From Clostridiaceae bacterium (GTDB taxonomy: Bacteria; Bacillota; Clostridia; UMGS1883; JAAYMJ01): 6,629 nucleotides of DNA. Positions within the stretch are counted from its first letter, which is position 1. Each line of letters opens with the position of its first letter. The notes under the pieces were generated by a model. It saw only the letters and a program-made list of their open reading frames with translations. It was not told the origin of the DNA and searched no databases. Made by a program: the position numbers and the translations under genes. Where the stretch lies: assembly GCA_012521455.1 (NCBI GenBank), contig JAAYMJ010000030.1, forward strand, positions 1 through 6,629, read 5' to 3'. Below are positions 1 to 5,540 of the stretch, piece by piece.

Positions 1-110
1 CCCTGTTTTAGTTTAGGATAGTTTTCACGCAGAGAGGGTCAAGGCAAAGTGGCATGACTGTTTTCTTATTTTAGTTTTATAGTTTAGCATGGTTTTTAAG
101 GTGTTGCGTG

Positions 111-1133
111 TTAAAAATTGGTTTGTGTGGGCAAATTGCAGTATTTGTCCGACCAAAATGTTCTTTTTTCATCAGGGGAAAGGGAGTCTGCGAAGTTTTT
201 CTTAATAATTAAAAGGTGTTCGGTGTAGTTAAATACTGAAAACAGCAGGGCGCGGGCCTCAAATTCCTCCCGGCTTTGGGGGAGGGGGCTTTCTTTAATC
301 TGGCTTTTTAGTGTGTTTAGCTCTTCGATTAATGAAACGGCGTTATTGTATTCGTGAAAGGAACTGGATATGTTTTTTAAAAACTGTGACAGGCTTTCGC
401 TGGTTGAAGGGATAAAGGAAAGGTGGGTGAATTTTTCTAACGCGTCTAAAATCCTGTCTAGCACTATATACTGGCTTTTACGCATGTCAAGATAATTTAT
501 ATAGTAATTTAAGTCGCTTAGCAGGGTGTTGTTTGAAGCATCATGGGCGCGCTCTTTCGCTTTTGAAAGCAGTTTTTTTAATTTTGCCATGTTTTCGTGA
601 ATTTCTAAAACATTTCCTTTTCCTAAAATTACGTCGGAGATTTGGGAGATGATTTTTCTCATTAAGTCCTCAATTTTAGCCTGGCTGTTTTTGATTTCTG
701 CGATTTTGCGCCTTATAAACAGGTTTAAAATTATGCCCACCCCTGCGCCGGTTATGAAAAGACATACCTCGTTTAAAATGAATGGCATGCTTATGTCGCC
801 GCGTATCCAAAAATGGGTGACTAAAACTGTGCACATGGGAATGGACTGGGTTAAATTATAATAAATGCTTATTAGGGAAAAGAAAAACAGGTATAGGGAA
901 AAAGCCAAAAGGTTAAAGCCTAAAATTGTAAAAAATATATAGGATATGCTTATTGCTAAGATTAGGGCAATAAATCTTTGAAGGGCTAGCTTTATGGTTT
1001 CCTTTTTGGTGTTTTGAAGGCTAAGCAGGGTAATTAAGCCCGCGGAAATATAGTTTTGGATTGAAAACACGCTTGCAATCAGGATTGACAAAGCGCAACC
1101 TATGGAAATTTTTAAAACTCTTCCAAAATTCAT
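111..1133 (-). CDS. Aromatic acid exporter family membrane protein (ArAE_1/YqjA-like)
   Basis: Probable inner-membrane transporter-like protein of the family named for aromatic acid exporters (DUF939, B. subtilis YqjA type); the real substrate is unknown. From the chosen start it is 340 aa. Hydrophobic segments lie near residues 7-24, 28-40, 51-72, 74-92, 98-108 and 118-140, followed by a basic stretch (RRKIAEIK) and a mostly helical, charged cytosolic half of about 200 residues. That membrane-then-soluble layout is the family's usual one. An in-frame TTG at 1163 would add 10 residues, but it sits at the predicted transcription start of the promoter at 1168-1196. The ATG at 1133 has a Shine-Dalgarno-like AGGGCGTGAT just upstream, so it is preferred. 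The gene follows the dehydrogenase gene on the same strand after about 106 bp but has its own promoter. Family assignment is fairly sure; the function is not. Confidence 0.8.
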   Translation of the reverse strand: MNFGRVLKISIGCALSILIASVFSIQNYISAGLITLLSLQNTKKETIKLALQRFIALILAISISYIFFTILGFNLLAFSLYLFFFSLISIYYNLTQSIPMCTVLVTHFWIRGDISMPFILNEVCLFITGAGVGIILNLFIRRKIAEIKNSQAKIEDLMRKIISQISDVILGKGNVLEIHENMAKLKKLLSKAKERAHDASNNTLLSDLNYYINYLDMRKSQYIVLDRILDALEKFTHLSFIPSTSESLSQFLKNISSSFHEYNNAVSLIEELNTLKSQIKESPLPQSREEFEARALLFSVFNYTEHLLIIKKNFADSLSPDEKRTFWSDKYCNLPTQTNF

Positions 1134-1167
1134 AAAATCACGCCCTTGTTTGGTTTTGTGCAATTTA

Positions 1168-1196
1168 ATTATATCATATTTTTTGCCCGCAGTCCA
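1168..1196 (-). promoter_or_regulatory. SigA promoter of the ArAE-like gene
   Basis: Read on the minus strand: -35 TGGACT (1191-1196), 17-bp spacer, perfect -10 TATAAT (1168-1173) preceded by TG one base upstream (extended -10). Transcription should start near 1161, leaving a short leader before the ATG at 1133. This independent promoter argues against simple dependence on the upstream dehydrogenase gene. Confidence 0.75.
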
Positions 1197-1239
1197 TTGG
1201 ATAATTACATGAATTTTTGAAAATAAGGGTGGGGTTTGT

Positions 1240-1995
1240 TTATTCTTTATATATCCAGCCGTGGTCGTTATGGTAAATCATATTTATTGTCATGCCGCCG
1301 TCAACAGTTAGGTTTTGGCCCGTGATAAAGCTTGATTTAGGGCTACATAAAAACATTACCGCGTTTACTATATCTTTGGGGCGCCCGACCCTTCCTGCGG
1401 GGTGCTGGAGGTGGTCTTCTTTGGACAAAGCCCCGTAGTCCCCGGTTTCAATCCAGCCCGGGCTTATGCTGTTTACCCGCACGCGGCCTGCCAAGCTTAC
1501 GGCAAGGGCGTGGGTTAGGGCAGTGATCCCGCCCTTTGCGGCGGTGTAGCTTTCGGTGTCCATTTGGGACATAAAGGCGCGGGTGGAGGAGATGTTTATG
1601 ATACTTGCGTTTTCATTAAAGTGGTTTAAAAACAGTTTTGATAAATAGTAGGGCGCGGTAACCCCCACATTTAGGACATAGTTAAAATCTTCAAAAGAGC
1701 AGTTTGATAGTATTCCTTTTTTGGTAAGGCATGCGTTATTTATTAAATAGTCAATTTTTTTATATTTATTTATAACCTCTTGGGCAAAGCCTTCCAAAAC
1801 CTCTTTTTTAGAAATGTCCCCGTGGTAAAAAAGGTGGTTTTGGGAATTTAGTTCTTCATATAATTTTTCACCGACTTCTTTGTCCATGTCGATAAAGGCG
1901 ACGAAACTTCCATGTCCGGCAAATTCTTTTACAAGGCTTTTTCCTATGCCGTTGGCACCGCCTGTGATTACGCATACTTTTTGTTTAAATTCCAT
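1240..1995 (-). CDS. Short-chain dehydrogenase/reductase (classical SDR), substrate unknown
   Basis: Cytosolic NAD(P)-dependent oxidoreductase of the classical SDR family, 251 aa, the usual length. All hallmark motifs are present: TGGANGIG cofactor loop (residues 11-18), acidic D36 at the end of beta-2 (suggesting NAD(H) rather than NADP(H)), D60 adenine-contacting residue, NNA at 86-88, and the catalytic tetrad N109, S137, Y150 and K154 in YTAAK. The SPG turn is at 179-181 and a C-terminal FITGQNLTVDGG motif is also present. The ATG at 1995 is preceded by a strong GAGGTGAT ribosome binding site. Annotators often label such proteins 3-oxoacyl-ACP reductase or glucose dehydrogenase, but the sequence alone does not settle the substrate. 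It has its own promoter and no clear terminator before the following exporter-like gene. Confidence 0.92.
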   Translation of the reverse strand: MEFKQKVCVITGGANGIGKSLVKEFAGHGSFVAFIDMDKEVGEKLYEELNSQNHLFYHGDISKKEVLEGFAQEVINKYKKIDYLINNACLTKKGILSNCSFEDFNYVLNVGVTAPYYLSKLFLNHFNENASIINISSTRAFMSQMDTESYTAAKGGITALTHALAVSLAGRVRVNSISPGWIETGDYGALSKEDHLQHPAGRVGRPKDIVNAVMFLCSPKSSFITGQNLTVDGGMTINMIYHNDHGWIYKE

Positions 1996-2023
1996 AAAAT
2001 CACCTCATATATATTTTAGTTTA

Positions 2024-2051
2024 AGTATAATATAAAAAAGGTATTTGTAAA
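2024..2051 (-). promoter_or_regulatory. SigA promoter of the SDR gene
   Basis: Read on the minus strand: -35 TTTACA (2046-2051), 16-bp spacer, -10 TATACT (2024-2029). The transcript would start near 2017, about 20 bases before the start codon at 1995. Confidence 0.65.
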
Positions 2052-2083
2052 CAATTACTATTTAGTTTTTGCGGGTAAAAGAG

Positions 2084-2117
2084 AAATTTTCTTTGGGTTA
2101 ACAGGAGAAGAAAATTT
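2084..2117. repeat. 10-bp inverted repeat upstream of the SDR promoter
   Basis: AAATTTTCTT (2084-2093) and its exact reverse complement AAGAAAATTT (2108-2117) are separated by 14 bases. It lies about 30 bp upstream of the SDR -35 box. A perfect 14-bp palindrome, CTTTTTGCAAAAAG (2129-2142), follows a little further on. Either could be a regulator site, but both are AT-rich and could be chance. Confidence 0.3.
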
Positions 2118-2159
2118 ATAAAGGTATGCTTTTTGCAAAAAGTGGTTTTACATATAAAC

Positions 2160-2185
2160 AAAAAATCCCCTTTTGGGGATTTTTT
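2160..2185 (-). terminator. Intrinsic terminator after the HD-domain gene
   Basis: An 11-bp perfect stem (AAAAAATCCCC at 2160-2170 with GGGGATTTTTT at 2175-2185) encloses a 4-base loop, with a T tract on either strand. It overlaps the stop codon of the HD-domain gene (2184-2186). Only four pairs are G-C, so it is modest in strength. It separates the HD gene from the downstream SDR gene. Confidence 0.75.
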
Positions 2186-2756
2186 ATTTTAAGTTTCCGA
2201 CAAGGTCTAGTTCCACGGCTTTTTTCTTCATGCCTTCAATGGTTTGTGTAATCACATAGTCTAAATCCCATGACAGCATATTAAGCCCTTTTTCAATCAC
2301 TTCACGGTTGCAGCCTGCCGCAAAGCTGGGGGATTTGTATTTCTTTTTTACGCTTTTTGTTTCTAAATCAAGAATGCTTTTTGAGGGGCGCATCAGGATT
2401 GCCGCAAAAATTATGCCTGTTAATTCGTCGATGGTATATAGGACTTTTTCCATAATGTGTTCGGGTTTTATGTCGATTACAATGTCGTAGCCGTGGCTTT
2501 GAACGGCGTGGATGTATTCTTCGGGAAAGTCGTGTTTTTCTAAAATTTCCCTTGCCTTTTTGCAGTGCTCATTTGGGTACAATTCGTAGTCAATATCATG
2601 CAAAAGCCCGATTATCCCCCATTTTTCCACGTCTTCGCCTAAAAGTGAAGCAAAGTGTTCCATGCAGGCGGAAACTGCCTTTGAGTGTTTTAGCAGGTAT
2701 TCGCCTTTTATATATTCATTTAGTACCTGATAGGCATAATCTTTTGTGATTTCCAT
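2184..2756 (-). CDS. HD-domain metal-dependent hydrolase, substrate unknown
   Basis: A 190-aa cytosolic protein of the HD phosphohydrolase superfamily, whose members hydrolyse phosphomonoesters, nucleotides or cyclic nucleotides. The expected metal ligands are visible in order: H24 (in LLKHSKAV), H53-D54 (in LLHDIDYE), H88 (in QSHGYD) and D110 (in TIDELTG). The C-terminal part contains a conserved-looking VKKKYKSPSFAAGCNR stretch near residues 131-150, typical of a small stand-alone HD/HDIG-like group in Firmicutes and archaea whose substrate is not established. The ATG at 2756 has AGGAAGGA upstream at reasonable distance, and a near-consensus promoter lies further up. It is transcribed divergently from sigG. 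No link to sporulation can be shown from sequence. Confidence 0.85.
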   Translation of the reverse strand: MEITKDYAYQVLNEYIKGEYLLKHSKAVSACMEHFASLLGEDVEKWGIIGLLHDIDYELYPNEHCKKAREILEKHDFPEEYIHAVQSHGYDIVIDIKPEHIMEKVLYTIDELTGIIFAAILMRPSKSILDLETKSVKKKYKSPSFAAGCNREVIEKGLNMLSWDLDYVITQTIEGMKKKAVELDLVGNLK

Positions 2757-2806
2757 ATTAACCGTCCTTCCTGATAATTTTTATTTTTTTGCACATGCTA
2801 ATTTAT

Positions 2807-2835
2807 ATTCTAATACCAGTTTTAAATTTTGTAAA
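2807..2835 (-). promoter_or_regulatory. SigA promoter of the HD-domain gene
   Basis: Read on the minus strand: -35 TTTACA (2830-2835), 17-bp spacer, -10 TAGAAT (2807-2812). Transcription would start near 2800 and run toward the ATG at 2756. It faces away from sigG within the shared 230-bp gap. Confidence 0.7.
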
Positions 2836-2920
2836 TAAAAAACATAAATTATATATTTTATTTTTTGCGAAGTCAAGAAAAAAAGGGCGATAAAAACTTT
2901 TTTTTACCGCAATTTTGTCC

Positions 2921-2949
2921 GTATATATTTGAGTTTACAGGTAATACTT
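2921..2949 (+). promoter_or_regulatory. Candidate SigF/SigG-type promoter of sigG (weak)
   Basis: Upstream of sigG, GTATA (2921-2925) fits the SigF -35 consensus GYWTA, and GGTAATACTT (2940-2949) fits the SigF -10 pattern GGNRANAHTW as I recall it. The gap of 14 bases is about two shorter than usual, which lowers confidence. I found no well-spaced SigA promoter in the same gap. Control of sigG by SigF in the forespore is known in B. subtilis; here it is an inference. Confidence 0.35.
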
Positions 2950-2973
2950 TAATTGAAAAGCAAAGCTCATTTT

Positions 2974-2980
2974 AGGGGGA
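2974..2980 (+). promoter_or_regulatory. Ribosome binding site that fixes the sigG start
   Basis: AGGGGGA ends directly before an in-frame TTG (2981), which is too close for initiation. It is 6 bases before the ATG at 2987, the best spacing. A further in-frame ATG at 2993 is 12 bases away and less likely. Confidence 0.65.
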
Positions 2981-2986
2981 TTGACG

Positions 2987-3760
2987 ATGTTGATGAACAA
3001 GGTTGAAATTTGCGGCGTAAATACGGCTAAATTACCAGTGCTAACCAGCGCGGAAAAAAAGGAGCTTTTTAAAAGAATTAAAGAGGGCGACGAAAGTGCT
3101 AGGGAAAAGTTTATAAATGGTAATTTAAGGCTTGTGTTGAGCGTAATTCAGCGGTTTAACAACCGCGGTGAATATGTGGATGACTTGTTTCAAGTGGGCT
3201 GCATTGGATTGATTAAGGCAATAGATAATTTCGACATTAACCAAAACGTGCAGTTTTCAACTTATGCCGTACCAATGATTATAGGGGAGATAAGAAGGTA
3301 CTTAAGAGACAATAACTCCATCAGGGTTTCAAGGTCACTTAGAGATATAGCGTATAAAGCACTTTCGGTGAAGGAAAAACTGACAAACCAAAATCAAAAA
3401 GAACCAACGGTGGATGAAATCGCAAAAGTATTGGATTTGCCAAAAGAAGAAGTGGTTTTTGCACTGGATGCCATTCAAGACCCCATATCCCTATTTGAGC
3501 CTGTATACCACGATGGCGGGGACGCTATCTTTATTATGGACCAGTTAAGCGATGATAAAAACATAGATGAAAACTGGCTTGAGGAAATTTCATTGAAAGA
3601 GGCCATGAGAAGGCTTAATGAAAGGGAGAAAAAAATTCTTCACCTTAGGTTTTTTGAAGGGAAAACACAAATGGAAGTCAGCCAGGAAATCGGGATTTCC
3701 CAAGCGCAGGTTTCAAGGCTTGAAAAAAGCGCGCTAAAGGCCATAAGAAAACATATTTGA
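2987..3760 (+). CDS. sigG: RNA polymerase sporulation sigma factor SigG
   Basis: Late forespore sigma factor that directs RNA polymerase to genes for spore DNA protection, germination and final maturation. From the ATG at 2987 it is 257 aa, the expected size. The N-terminal NKVEICGV stretch and long blocks around NGNLRLVLSVIQRFNNRG, EYVDDLFQVGCIGL, FSTYAVPMIIGEIRRYLRDN and RVSRSLRDIAYKAL match B. subtilis SigG nearly residue for residue. Region 2 is about 37-110, region 3 about 115-190 and region 4 about 200-255, the last ending in the helix-turn-helix around GISQAQVSRLEK. N44 corresponds to Asn45 of B. subtilis SigG, which I recall as the residue recognised by the anti-sigma factor CsfB/Gin. 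The oddity is the setting: sigG commonly follows spoIIGA-sigE, but here a divergent HD-domain gene lies upstream, so read-through from sigE is impossible. Confidence 0.97.
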   Translation: MLMNKVEICGVNTAKLPVLTSAEKKELFKRIKEGDESAREKFINGNLRLVLSVIQRFNNRGEYVDDLFQVGCIGLIKAIDNFDINQNVQFSTYAVPMIIGEIRRYLRDNNSIRVSRSLRDIAYKALSVKEKLTNQNQKEPTVDEIAKVLDLPKEEVVFALDAIQDPISLFEPVYHDGGDAIFIMDQLSDDKNIDENWLEEISLKEAMRRLNEREKKILHLRFFEGKTQMEVSQEIGISQAQVSRLEKSALKAIRKHI

Positions 3761-3821
3761 AAAGTGTTAAAAGTAAAAATAATATTTATGTTTAAATATA
3801 TAAAAATTTTGGATAAAAAAT

Positions 3822-3857
3822 AAAAAACACGGGAAAAATGTATTTCCCGTGTTTTTT
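3822..3857. terminator. Bidirectional intrinsic terminator between sigG and the nitroreductase gene
   Basis: A perfect 15-bp stem pairs 3822-3836 (AAAAAACACGGGAAA) with 3843-3857 (TTTCCCGTGTTTTTT) around a 6-base loop, followed by T tracts on both strands. It lies between the convergent ends of sigG (3760) and the nitroreductase gene (3861) and should stop transcription from both sides. Confidence 0.93.
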
Positions 3858-3860
3858 TTG

Positions 3861-4457
3861 TCATTTTTTTACGATAATTCTTTCAGATAGCGGCAAGAAT
3901 TCTTTTTCCCCCGCAGGTGATGTTGGAAGCCCGAAGGGCATTTGCGCGATGAGGCGCCATGACGGGGGGATTTGGAATGTGTTTTTAACTTCCTCGTCAA
4001 TTAGCGGGTTATAGTGCTGTAAACTTGCGCCGAAACCCGCATCTTCCAGGGCTGTCCATATCACAAACTGAAGCATTGCGTTTTGATGTTCTGCCCATAC
4101 TTCAAAATTGTCTTTATATAGGGGGAATTGTTCCTGAAGGGATTTGGTGGTATTGGTTTCGTCAAAGTATAAAATGGTGCCGTATCCTGCTGAAAATGAG
4201 CCGATTTTTTGTTTTGTGGATGAAAAGTTTTCTTCGGGCACGATTTTTCTTAAAGTATTTTCTACTATTTGCCATAATTTTTTATGGCTGTCCCCGAATA
4301 AAACAACTACCCTTTGGCTTTGGCCGTTGAAGGCTGATGGGGTATGTTTTACCGCGGTGTTAATGATTTCAATGATTTTTTCATCGGGTATGGGGCTTTT
4401 GTTAGTTATGCCGTATATGCTTCTTCTGTTTTTTACAGCGTCTAAAAAGTTTTTCAT
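3861..4457 (-). CDS. Nitroreductase family protein, Frm2/type III-like
   Basis: FMN-dependent cytosolic oxidoreductase of 198 aa, likely reducing nitroaromatics or quinones with NAD(P)H. Features seen: RRS near the N-terminus (residues 11-13, the usual FMN-phosphate contact), SAFNGQSQR (41-49), GYGTILYF (91-98), FPLYKDNFEVW (111-121) and the signature GASLQHYNPLID (143-154). The last is typical of the branch containing yeast Frm2/Hbn1 and lactococcal CinD; CinD is copper-induced, but no copper-responsive site is evident here. The ATG at 4457 follows AAGGGTG. The gene starts only 29 bp after the stop of the immA-like gene, on the same strand, with no terminator between. It may therefore be read from the repressor operon. 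A weak promoter-like pair, TTGAAG (4564-4569) and TAAAAT (4542-4547) with a 16-bp spacer, lies inside immA and could be an alternative. Confidence 0.93.
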   Translation of the reverse strand: MKNFLDAVKNRRSIYGITNKSPIPDEKIIEIINTAVKHTPSAFNGQSQRVVVLFGDSHKKLWQIVENTLRKIVPEENFSSTKQKIGSFSAGYGTILYFDETNTTKSLQEQFPLYKDNFEVWAEHQNAMLQFVIWTALEDAGFGASLQHYNPLIDEEVKNTFQIPPSWRLIAQMPFGLPTSPAGEKEFLPLSERIIVKK

Positions 4458-4486
4458 TATACACCCTTCTTTTTTTATTTTTTTAG

Positions 4487-4915
4487 TTAATTTTCGCTCT
4501 CTACTGAGAGAACGCCAATCCTTTCGTAGTATTCGACCGCCATTTTAATAAAGCTTTCTGTGACTTCAAAATACTCGGCAAGTTCATAATAATTTTTGCA
4601 GCTTTTTGATGCTTTTATAAGCTCATCTAAAGGGACAAGCTCACAAATTGCCCATTTGTTGGCTTTTGCTTCGCATTTTGTGATATTTGTCGGTGAGCTT
4701 TTGGTGTTATAGAATGTGCCGGTGTTATAGTGACCCAGTTCATGGGCAAGGCAGACTTTTTCTTCCGCTTTGGTTTTGATTTTCCTGTGGTCCAATGCAA
4801 TAGCGCAAATATCTTGAAATTTTAAAATCATGGCTTTTGAGCAGCTTAGCGGGAAATCAACTATTTCAATGCCTTCTTCTTCAGCATTTTTATATAGTTT
4901 TAGCAAACTGTCCAT
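4487..4915 (-). CDS. ImmA/IrrE family metallopeptidase (phage anti-repressor type)
   Basis: Small zinc metallopeptidase of 142 aa that, in related systems (ImmA of ICEBs1), cleaves the neighbouring XRE repressor to switch on the element. The zinc motif HELGH is at residues 58-62, with E59 as catalytic base. The likely third ligand is E82 in CEAKANKWA, the expected ExxAxxxA context. The downstream helical part is short but typical. An in-frame ATG at 4933 would add six residues but has no ribosome binding site. The ATG at 4915 is preceded by GAAAGAGGT at good spacing and is chosen. It lies 38 bp downstream of the repressor gene, so the two form an operon. Catalytic residues are intact, so it should be active. 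That the adjacent repressor is its target is inferred from gene pairing. Confidence 0.9.
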   Translation of the reverse strand: MDSLLKLYKNAEEEGIEIVDFPLSCSKAMILKFQDICAIALDHRKIKTKAEEKVCLAHELGHYNTGTFYNTKSSPTNITKCEAKANKWAICELVPLDELIKASKSCKNYYELAEYFEVTESFIKMAVEYYERIGVLSVESEN

Positions 4916-4953
4916 ACGCTGTACCTCTTTCATATTTGTTTTTATGCGCTGTT

Positions 4954-5268
4954 TTATTTATTTTTTTTTGAAATTAAATGTTCTAATAACCGAATGACAT
5001 CGGATTTTGTCTCTTCATCAAGTTCTTGCATTCTTTCAATAAATGCATAAAACGCTTCGTCAATTTTCCGTATATTAGAAAGGCCCAAGATATAGTCAAC
5101 AGAGACATCATAATATTCTGCTAGTTTGGAAAGGGTCTCAAAATCAGGCTGCCTTTTTTCAAGCTCATATTTTCCATAAGTCGAGGGGTTAACATTTAAG
5201 TATTCTGCGACCTCTTTCTTGCTTAAGCACCTCTCTTCCCTTAGCTGTTTAAGCCGTTTGGCCATCAT
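4954..5268 (-). CDS. XRE/Cro-CI family repressor, likely master repressor of the phage-derived element
   Basis: A 104-aa DNA-binding protein. An HTH_3 domain spans about residues 5-62, with recognition helix near NPSTYGKYE (27-35) and the characteristic AEYYDVSVDYILGL end. The tail (about 65-104) is a short charged helical segment, probably for dimerisation. There is no LexA/CI-type S24 peptidase domain, so self-cleavage is not expected. That fits with the ImmA peptidase gene 38 bp downstream. The ATG at 5268 follows GGAAGGA; a second ATG directly after it is also possible. It is transcribed divergently from the sigma-like gene, and its own promoter encloses operator O1. This indicates autoregulation, while O3 would let it silence the rightward promoter. 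The order and orientation resemble xre-xkdA of PBSX and immR-immA of ICEBs1. Confidence 0.92.
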   Translation of the reverse strand: MMAKRLKQLREERCLSKKEVAEYLNVNPSTYGKYELEKRQPDFETLSKLAEYYDVSVDYILGLSNIRKIDEAFYAFIERMQELDEETKSDVIRLLEHLISKKNK

Positions 5269-5309
5269 ATAGAAATCCTTCCTTTCTATTTTTGGGTTGT
5301 TCTGTTTAT

Positions 5310-5338
5310 ATTATAATAGACGTTTTGTCTATTGTAAA
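5310..5338 (-). promoter_or_regulatory. SigA promoter of the repressor-immA operon
   Basis: Read on the minus strand: -35 TTTACA (5333-5338), 17-bp spacer, -10 TATAAT (5310-5315). The operator O1 palindrome occupies exactly this spacer and touches both boxes, so bound repressor would block RNA polymerase. Confidence 0.88.
5315..5333. promoter_or_regulatory. Operator O1
   Basis: Perfect inverted repeat AATAGAC-GTTTT-GTCTATT, with 7-bp arms and a 5-bp centre. It is the most symmetrical of four related sites and lies in the spacer of the repressor promoter. The likely ligand is the adjacent XRE protein. Confidence 0.82.
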
Positions 5339-5351
5339 TATTTAGTTATAA

Positions 5352-5370
5352 AATGGACAAAATGTCTATA
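5352..5370. promoter_or_regulatory. Operator O2
   Basis: AATGGAC-AAAAT-GTCTATA, the same layout as O1 with two imperfect arm positions. It lies between the two divergent -35 boxes. Its centre is 37 bp from O1 and 41 bp from O3, so it could help bound repressors contact each other. Confidence 0.78.
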
Positions 5371-5386
5371 TAATTTATAAAATATA

Positions 5387-5416
5387 TTGACAAATGGACA
5401 AAGTGTCTATTATAAT
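5387..5416 (+). promoter_or_regulatory. Strong rightward SigA promoter of the sigma-like gene
   Basis: Perfect consensus boxes TTGACA (5387-5392) and TATAAT (5411-5416) with an 18-bp spacer. Operator O3 lies in the spacer and reaches the first base of the -10 box. The transcript would start near 5423, giving a leader of about 118 bases that contains operator O4. Confidence 0.87.
5393..5411. promoter_or_regulatory. Operator O3
   Basis: AATGGAC-AAAGT-GTCTATT, with one mismatched arm position. It sits inside the rightward promoter, directly after the -35 box, so repressor binding should exclude RNA polymerase. Confidence 0.8.
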
Positions 5417-5487
5417 TGATAAAAAAGAAAATAATGGAAATTTTATGGCGCTGACAGTTTGAGTTTGGAGCTATTTTATTTAGTTTA

Positions 5488-5506
5488 AATAGACTAAATG
5501 TCTATA
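5488..5506. promoter_or_regulatory. Operator O4 in the transcribed leader
   Basis: AATAGAC-TAAAT-GTCTATA, with a single mismatch at the outer ends. It lies 72 bp downstream of the rightward -10 box and 35 bp before the start codon of the sigma-like gene. I see no well-spaced promoter around it. It may act as a roadblock to elongation or as an anchor for a DNA loop with O1-O3. Confidence 0.75.
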
Positions 5507-5540
5507 TAAAAGAAAGTTATTGGATAAGGGAGGGGAAATA

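Noticed and set aside
1..110. Possible gene end or terminator at the left edge after the ArAE-like gene.
   Set aside because: Plus-strand frames close quickly and no stem followed by a T tract is visible; only weak AT-rich similarity between two short stretches was seen.
2126..2270. Plus-strand reading frame from ATG at 2126 with a GGAGAAG stretch upstream.
   Set aside because: It crosses the terminator at 2160-2185 and runs antisense into the well-supported HD-domain gene; the codons show no recognisable protein.
4497..4512. Small hairpin (CTCTC with GAGAG) at the 3' end of immA as a terminator before the nitroreductase gene.
   Set aside because: The stem is only 5 bp and lies within coding sequence; on the minus strand it is followed by A-rich, not T-rich, sequence.
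4025..4548. Two plus-strand open frames of 101 and 134 codons opposite the nitroreductase gene.
   Set aside because: They are antisense shadows of a clear nitroreductase and immA end; no family motif or ribosome binding site supports them.
5315..5506. Reading the four repeats at 5315-5506 as a CRISPR array.
   Set aside because: The repeats are 19-bp palindromes with irregular spacing (37, 41 and 95 bp between centres) and overlap promoter boxes, so they are operators, not CRISPR repeats with unique spacers.
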